Part shown: piece by piece, positions 5,918 through 10,235 of the stretch
Numbering within the stretch: the first letter of the stretch is position 1
Layout: each line of letters begins with the position of its first letter
The notes under the pieces: generated by a model
The model's input: the letters and a program-made list of their open reading frames with translations, nothing else
The model's database searches: none
What the model was told of the DNA's origin: nothing
Translations under genes and position numbers: made by a program
Assembly: GCA_023419055.1 (NCBI GenBank)
Contig: JAEZYO010000452.1
Location: 1-10,235, forward strand
Source: Pseudomonadota bacterium
Lineage (GTDB): Bacteria > Myxococcota > Polyangia > Polyangiales > Polyangiaceae
DNA length: 10,235 nucleotides
Direction of reading: 5' to 3'

Positions 5918-7987
5918 TCACTCGTCGTCATCGCCTTTATCGTCGTCGTCGTCATGGTCATGCTCATCCGGCTTGCGGCGCCGGTAGGCGCGGGTTCGGC
6001 GGGTGATCTCCTTGGCGGCTGCGTTGCCGAGCGCTCGTACGAAGTCCGAGTGTTCGCCGACCAGGTTCCGCTTCTCCCCGGGATCCTCTTCGAGATCGAA
6101 GAGCGAAATGGCGTCACCCCTCTTCGAATACTTGAACTTGCCGTAGATCGCTCCAGACCACCCGGTCTTGTCGCGCAACACGATCACGCGCTCGCGCATC
6201 GCGTCCGCTGCGTCGCGATCGCCCGAGAGCAGCGGCAAGAGCGAGACGCCGTCGTAGCTCGAAGGGGGGGCGATGCCCGCCCAGTCGAGCACGCTCGCCG
6301 AAAGATCGAGCGGCACGTCCACGGGCGCGTCTTCGACTCGCGGGAGCAGGCCGGGAGCCACGATGATCAGGGGGACGTGCACCAGACCGTTCGAGATGTC
6401 TCGCGTCCCGCTGTTCTCCTTCGTGCCGTGGTCGGAGCAGATCACCCAGATGGTCGGGCGATCCCCGGACGCACGCTCGGTCATCAAGCGCTCGAGGTGG
6501 GGCAGCCACAGATCGCTGCCCGCGATCGCGCTGTCGTACTGGTCCATCCGCTCCTCGCCGAAGCGAAAGTCCGGGTGTGGCACGTACTCGCGTCCCATCA
6601 AGTGCGTCCCGAGCAGGTGCAGCCAGACGAGGGCAGGTTCGTCCTTCGCTCGCGCCTGGTCGAGATGAGCGGCGATGACCTTGAACCGCTCCTCCATGGG
6701 CTCTTCCATGTGCTTGATGTTGTCCGTGCGCGTGATGGTCGTATCGAAGGCGTATGCCGAAGGATCGAAGCGGCTCTGCGACGAGTGCTCGAACCACGAC
6801 TTGACCAGGATGTGGTACCCGCGTTGATTGAGGAGCCGCGTCATCGCGTTCTCCACGAACTCGGGCGGCGCGTTGTGACTGCGGAAGGGCGGCACGAACC
6901 TGCCGAGGAGAAGCGCCGAGTTGAAGTTCTGCGTGGCGGGGAAGTGCGAGTACGCGCGCGTGAAGCGCACCCCGCGCTCGGCGAAGCGATCGATGTTGGG
7001 GGTGGTCGGATGCTTCTTGTAGCCGTAGACGCCCACGTGATCGGTTCGGAGGCCGTCGATCGAGAAGATCACGATGTTGGGCGCTCGAGCCTTGGCTCGG
7101 CGCTCACGCGCGGCCTTCGCCGCGTCGCTCTCGACGTTCGGTCGAAACGGGCCGATCTTCTCCAGGCTCACCTCCTCGACCGGCGCGAGCATCGTCACGC
7201 GCGCCGTCACGTAGCGCGAGGATCCGGTCTCGCCCCAGATCAGCCAGGCATAGTCGTTCGCGCGAGCGAGGAAGAACGCCGAGCCGATACACCAAACGGA
7301 GCTCGCGGTAGCGATCGACGCCTTGGCTCGCAGCGTTGCCAGCCTGAGCCTTCCGCTCGCCTGCATCACGTGCTGCGCGGCCAGGGTCGCGAGCAAGAGC
7401 GACCACCCGGCGAGGAACGAGTGGATCGGCGCGTATTCGTTGGGCAGGAAGGTGACGTTGATTTGGAGCAGGGTGAGCGCCGAAAGGGCGAGCCCCGCCG
7501 CGATCCAGAGCGGCCTCTTGGATCGCTCGACGCGGAGATGGATGAAGACCCCGAGGGCGAACGAGAGAGCCAAGAGCACCGTCAAAACGACGATGGCGGG
7601 CTGACGGAACGCCAAGGTCCGAGCTTGAGGCCCGGAGAACGTATAAGCGGCGAGCCAGCCCGTGTACGGCGCGGCGAGAGCGAGCGCTCCACCCATGAGC
7701 GCGATGTCGGGCCGCCGGAGCTTCCCGTCGAGGGCACGCCTGAGCGCGCTGACGAGCCACCACGCGAGCGAAACAGCGAATGTGTACGGTAGGAAGTTGC
7801 CGAGCTCGACGCCCAGCATGAAAAGAATTTGTTTGCCGTCCCGGAACGCCTCGCGCTCGTTGGCGACGAGAACCAACCACTCCAACGTTCCGACGATAAG
7901 GGTCCCCAAAAGCCAAGTCTCGATGACGCAATTTGACCCAGCCACGGGTCGAGGCGCGTTCGAGTCGCGCGAGGCCATGCCACTCAT
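5918..7987 (-). CDS. Polytopic membrane protein with sulfatase-superfamily domain lacking the formylglycine motif
   Basis: The product has 689 residues. The N-terminal half has six or seven hydrophobic helices (about 24-42, 54-81, 95-116, 130-150, 160-182, 190-207, perhaps 225-241). Residues about 302-660 are an alkaline-phosphatase/sulfatase-superfamily domain. Visible landmarks are NIVIFSIDGLRTD (Asp311, metal), TTPNIDRFAERGVRFTRAY, GYHILVKSW (Lys396 at the place of the sulfatase GKW Lys), GTH (His462) and SDHG (Asp519-His520, metal). The expected C/S-x-P/A-x-R before LL-x-GR is replaced by TQNFN, with Thr352 at the nucleophile position and no Arg. A Thr nucleophile is known in LTA synthase-type phosphoglycerol transferases and phosphoethanolamine transferases, which also pair a membrane domain with this fold. 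So phosphotransfer or hydrolysis at the membrane, or a non-catalytic role, is likelier than sulfatase activity. The C-terminus is an odd Asp/His tail (674-689). ATG 7987 has no ribosome site; ATG 7978 is an alternative. Confidence 0.92.
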   Translation of the reverse strand: MSGMASRDSNAPRPVAGSNCVIETWLLGTLIVGTLEWLVLVANEREAFRDGKQILFMLGVELGNFLPYTFAVSLAWWLVSALRRALDGKLRRPDIALMGGALALAAPYTGWLAAYTFSGPQARTLAFRQPAIVVLTVLLALSFALGVFIHLRVERSKRPLWIAAGLALSALTLLQINVTFLPNEYAPIHSFLAGWSLLLATLAAQHVMQASGRLRLATLRAKASIATASSVWCIGSAFFLARANDYAWLIWGETGSSRYVTARVTMLAPVEEVSLEKIGPFRPNVESDAAKAARERRAKARAPNIVIFSIDGLRTDHVGVYGYKKHPTTPNIDRFAERGVRFTRAYSHFPATQNFNSALLLGRFVPPFRSHNAPPEFVENAMTRLLNQRGYHILVKSWFEHSSQSRFDPSAYAFDTTITRTDNIKHMEEPMEERFKVIAAHLDQARAKDEPALVWLHLLGTHLMGREYVPHPDFRFGEERMDQYDSAIAGSDLWLPHLERLMTERASGDRPTIWVICSDHGTKENSGTRDISNGLVHVPLIIVAPGLLPRVEDAPVDVPLDLSASVLDWAGIAPPSSYDGVSLLPLLSGDRDAADAMRERVIVLRDKTGWSGAIYGKFKYSKRGDAISLFDLEEDPGEKRNLVGEHSDFVRALGNAAAKEITRRTRAYRRRKPDEHDHDDDDDKGDDDE

Positions 7988-7993
7988 GCGGCG

Positions 7994-8020
7994 ATTCTAG
8001 CTACAATCCGGCGTGGTCAA
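7994..8020 (-). promoter_or_regulatory. Possible promoter giving a leaderless mRNA for the sulfatase-like gene
   Basis: On the minus strand TTGACC (8020-8015) and TAGAAT (7999-7994) match sigma-70 hexamers at five of six positions each. The 15-bp spacer is shorter than the preferred 17. Six bases separate TAGAAT from the A of ATG 7987, so transcription would begin at or beside the start codon, which fits the lack of a ribosome site. Confidence 0.35.
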
Positions 8021-8176
8021 GGCGCTTCGGTGACGACGCCGTGAAACAAGTCAGTCCCGACCGGTTGGCCTGTTGTTGCGATCCGCCGCTTCTGCGGGAT
8101 GGGCCGGCCCTCCTGCCGACGGCACCCAAGCTCCGGGCTCGAGGCGGGTCTGCTGGGGTGCAAAGGCGCTGGGCCC

Positions 8177-8440
8177 ATGGCCGACGAGTACTCGAGTCCG
8201 CTTACGGAAGGTCCATCTCGTCAGGGAGAGGACCTCGAAATGCTTGCCGGGCGACTGGCGGCAGCTCGCTGCGCCCTTTGTAACGCTGGAGGGTTCATCG
8301 TCGAGGTCGCCTCGGACTCGAGGAGCGTGACCAGGGGGCTCGTGCGGGTGGGCGGGGGCCACATCTGTCCGGACTGCGCGCGCGAGGCGAGCGCTCGGTA
8401 CGCCCGCATGGTGCGGCGCATCGCGAACCCGGGCGAGTGA
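8177..8440 (+). CDS. Small protein with ClpX-like four-Cys zinc finger
   Basis: The product has 87 residues from ATG 8177. Cys32-ALC-Cys35 (CALC) and Cys64-PD-Cys67 (ICPDC) are separated by 28 residues. The arrangement, with hydrophobic residues between and GGGHICPDC at the second knuckle, resembles the N-terminal C4 zinc-binding domain of ClpX (CSFC...YICDEC), but no AAA+ domain follows. It could therefore be a free-standing zinc-finger protein that dimerises or binds an adaptor; this is inference from motif similarity. The start is uncertain. ATG 8240 (residue 22) has a better ribosome site (GGGAGAGG at 8224-8231) and would give a 66-residue protein beginning just before the finger. An upstream in-frame ATG at 8099 looks non-coding. 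There is no signal peptide, so it is cytoplasmic. It diverges from the sulfatase-like gene and converges on the heme-propeller gene. Confidence 0.65.
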   Translation: MADEYSSPLTEGPSRQGEDLEMLAGRLAAARCALCNAGGFIVEVASDSRSVTRGLVRVGGGHICPDCAREASARYARMVRRIANPGE

Positions 8441-8471
8441 GCTCCCCGTAGCGACGCGTCACCCCGCCGGA

Positions 8472-10235
8472 CTACTTCACGATGACCGGTGGGATCTGAA
8501 ACTCGTCCCAGGCGGGAGTGAGGTTGGTCGTGTCCGTGGTTTGATTCCACACGTACACGGCGGGGTGGTCACTCACGATCTGCCCGTTTTCGACGACGAT
8601 ACCGGCGATGTAGAGCTGCGAAGCGCGAGTGTCGGCGGGGCTGTAGTTGTCCCGCTCGAGCACGAACTGCTCCGGGTACGCGCGGGCCGACGAGAAGATG
8701 AGCCAGTAGTAGCTCTTACCGTTCGCGCTGCCGACGCTCGGCGACCATTTCGGCCAGCTGTTGATGATCCCGGGGCTCACCTGTCCGCTGCACGCGGGTG
8801 GGTCATTGGCCGCGAGGCGGCGGGCCATGCCGCCCTCTGCGGGAACCACGTAAATCTCGCCGTCCGGCCGGTAGTAGACCTGTCCGGTCGTCGACTGGGC
8901 GCGAGTGAACGCCACGAAGTCGTCGTCGGCGGAGTAGTCGGGGTAGTACTCGAGCGCCGTGGGATCGGCCGCGCCCATGAGCGGTGTCGCGTCTCCGCCA
9001 GCGCGGTCGTTGTACGGCACGGTGTAGATGTCGGCCTGGATGGGCGTGCTCGGGGTTCCGCCCGCGTGCCCGTCTGCGGTCAAGCTGGTCGACGTGTAAG
9101 CGATGGTCGTGCCGTCGTGAGAAAAGTCCGGATTCACGGCCGCGCGAGGGTCGCCGTTTCGAGCGATGAACCCGAACGCGGTGCCCTGGAGCTCCTGCAT
9201 CCGCGTCGAGAGCGAGTTGATGTCCGGGGCCGGGCGCGGGGGCACCATCGCCGGCGAGCTGAGGTCCATCCAGACGAGCCGATCCTGGTTCGTCTTGTTG
9301 TACGAGGTGCCGCTCCAGCCGACGCCCATGCTGTTGCCGAAGGACGTCACCATGATGCGATCACCGTCGGACCAGTGCGCCCTCGAGAAGGTAGGCGCGC
9401 CGAGCCACGGCTGCTGAGCCATGAGGGCGCCCGCCTCGCTGATCCCGCTCGGACGCTGCCCGAGCGTCTCTTCCTGTACGGAGGCGAACACGATGTTCCA
9501 GGGCCACGCATCGGCGAAGGCGACGGCGCTGCCGTCGGGCGTCGAGGTGTGGCACCCGACACAACGAGCCTGCCCCTCGGGATAGGTGACCGTGCCGAAC
9601 TTCTCCGACTCGACCGTCTTCGCTGGCTTGGGGCTTCCGTTCTCTTGGAGCACCGGGGACTCGGCGACCTGATCGACCTTGAGCGCGTCGACCGTCCCCT
9701 CTTCACCGACGCTGAAGCCGACGAGCCAGCTTTTGCCGCCGGATTCATAGGGACCGTTGGCGGCCCAATAGACCATCGCGCCGCCGGCGTAGACCGGCGC
9801 TACCGTAAACTTGCCCGTGGTGATCGACGGCTGACCGGGCTTCGACGAATCGATCCCGCGCACGGTGACGGTGACCGGCTCGTCGAAGGCGTTCTTCGCG
9901 AGGCCTTTCCACATGTCTCGCGGCATCGTCCAGAGCTTGTTCTTCGTGTAGACGACGAGATCGTGCTTCTCGCGATCCGCGTGCACCCGGATCTCGAACA
10001 GATCTTCGTATCCGCTCGACGCGAAGCGGAAGCGAGGACGGATCCAGTTCGCGGGAAAGAGCGCTCCGTCTTGAGGCTCGAGCAAGCAGAGCGTGTTCGC
10101 GCCGGAATCGCTGCCCTCGGCGAAGAGCGCAGGCGCGCTCTCGGGCGCGTCGTCGAACACCGGTGCTTCTGGGAAATCGGTGCACTGCCCGATCTCGCAC
10201 GTCCGCATCAGCGGAGGGAGCGACGAGGCGGTTCC
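8472..10235 (-). CDS. TolB/PD40-like propeller protein with c-type heme motif; N-terminus beyond right edge
   Basis: The frame is open to the window edge: nine codons precede the first internal ATG (10208) with no stop, so the true start and presumably a signal peptide lie outside. About 587 residues are visible. Counting from the Met at 10208, a CVGCH heme c motif sits at 216-220 (DNA 9549-9563), so the protein must be periplasmic or exported for heme attachment. After it come TolB/PD40-like strands: 'NPDFSHDGTTIAYTSTS' (about 359-375), 'YPDYSADDDFVAFTRA' (about 422-437) and 'WPKWSPS' with 'YYWLIFSSAR' (about 485-509). The N-terminal part (about 40-150) looks like beta-rich surface domains. 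Cys4, Cys9 and Cys41 may form disulfides. A propeller joined to a single heme recalls the layout of the hydrazine synthase alpha subunit and many uncharacterised proteins. An electron-transfer or sensing role is inference. The end is 31 bp from the convergent zinc-finger gene. Confidence 0.88.
   Translation of the reverse strand, partial: GTASSLPPLMRTCEIGQCTDFPEAPVFDDAPESAPALFAEGSDSGANTLCLLEPQDGALFPANWIRPRFRFASSGYEDLFEIRVHADREKHDLVVYTKNKLWTMPRDMWKGLAKNAFDEPVTVTVRGIDSSKPGQPSITTGKFTVAPVYAGGAMVYWAANGPYESGGKSWLVGFSVGEEGTVDALKVDQVAESPVLQENGSPKPAKTVESEKFGTVTYPEGQARCVGCHTSTPDGSAVAFADAWPWNIVFASVQEETLGQRPSGISEAGALMAQQPWLGAPTFSRAHWSDGDRIMVTSFGNSMGVGWSGTSYNKTNQDRLVWMDLSSPAMVPPRPAPDINSLSTRMQELQGTAFGFIARNGDPRAAVNPDFSHDGTTIAYTSTSLTADGHAGGTPSTPIQADIYTVPYNDRAGGDATPLMGAADPTALEYYPDYSADDDFVAFTRAQSTTGQVYYRPDGEIYVVPAEGGMARRLAANDPPACSGQVSPGIINSWPKWSPSVGSANGKSYYWLIFSSARAYPEQFVLERDNYSPADTRASQLYIAGIVVENGQIVSDHPAVYVWNQTTDTTNLTPAWDEFQIPPVIVK
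9549..9563 (-). other. CxxCH heme c attachment motif
   Basis: The codons TGT GTC GGG TGC CAC on the minus strand encode CVGCH. The two Cys would bind the heme vinyls and the His is the proximal iron ligand. It is the only CxxCH in the visible part of the protein. No distal ligand can be assigned from sequence. Confidence 0.8.

Noticed and set aside
5894..7792. A 632-residue plus-strand frame antisense to the sulfatase-like gene
   Set aside because: It is extremely Arg-rich with no recognisable domain. The minus strand shows ordered membrane helices and superfamily motifs.

Overview
The window is GC-rich bacterial chromosome and most resembles a myxobacterium, probably of the Polyangia/Sorangium side. 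Three things point there. The 1303-residue surface protein ends in a MYXO-CTERM-like tail (Cys motif, hydrophobic helix, Arg cluster). Two proteins carry long Gly/Ser/Thr-rich linkers next to Cys-rich or MopE-like modules. Nearly every complete product looks exported or membrane-bound. No lineage-marker gene is present, so this is inference from protein style.

Layout, left to right. (1) 1-267, minus: start of a small Cys-containing protein that runs off the left edge. (2) 362-437, plus: a complete tRNA-Gly(CCC) followed by a strong intrinsic terminator. (3) 592-4503, plus: a very large secreted repeat protein with about 14 'FDGTNYLV-W-D-R...DIY-RVS' repeats, a MopE-like/thrombospondin-3-like acidic Cys module, a Gly-rich stalk and the C-terminal anchor. 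(4) 4504-4710: a gap rich in palindromes. (5) 4711-5094, plus: a small Cys-rich lipoprotein with a TTG start behind an excellent ribosome binding site. (6) 5108-5138: a hairpin between convergent genes. (7) 5157-5795, minus: a lipoprotein with a Gly-rich linker and two tandem six-Cys modules. (8) 5918-7987, minus: a polytopic membrane protein with an alkaline-phosphatase/sulfatase-superfamily domain that lacks the formylglycine motif. (9) 8177-8440, plus: a small protein with a ClpX-like four-Cys zinc finger. (10) 8472-10235, minus: a TolB/PD40-like propeller protein with a c-type heme motif, whose N-terminus lies beyond the right edge.

The genes do not form an obvious pathway. The common theme is cell-envelope and surface proteins. 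Only the sulfatase-like gene and the twin-module lipoprotein are adjacent on one strand in an order that could be co-transcribed (about 120 bp apart). I see no mobile element, CRISPR array, phage gene or recognisable defence system. The best leads are the Thr-for-Cys change at the sulfatase nucleophile, the possible double anchoring of the giant repeat protein, a short echo of the small lipoprotein's C-terminus just after the giant gene, and a palindrome cluster upstream of the small lipoprotein.
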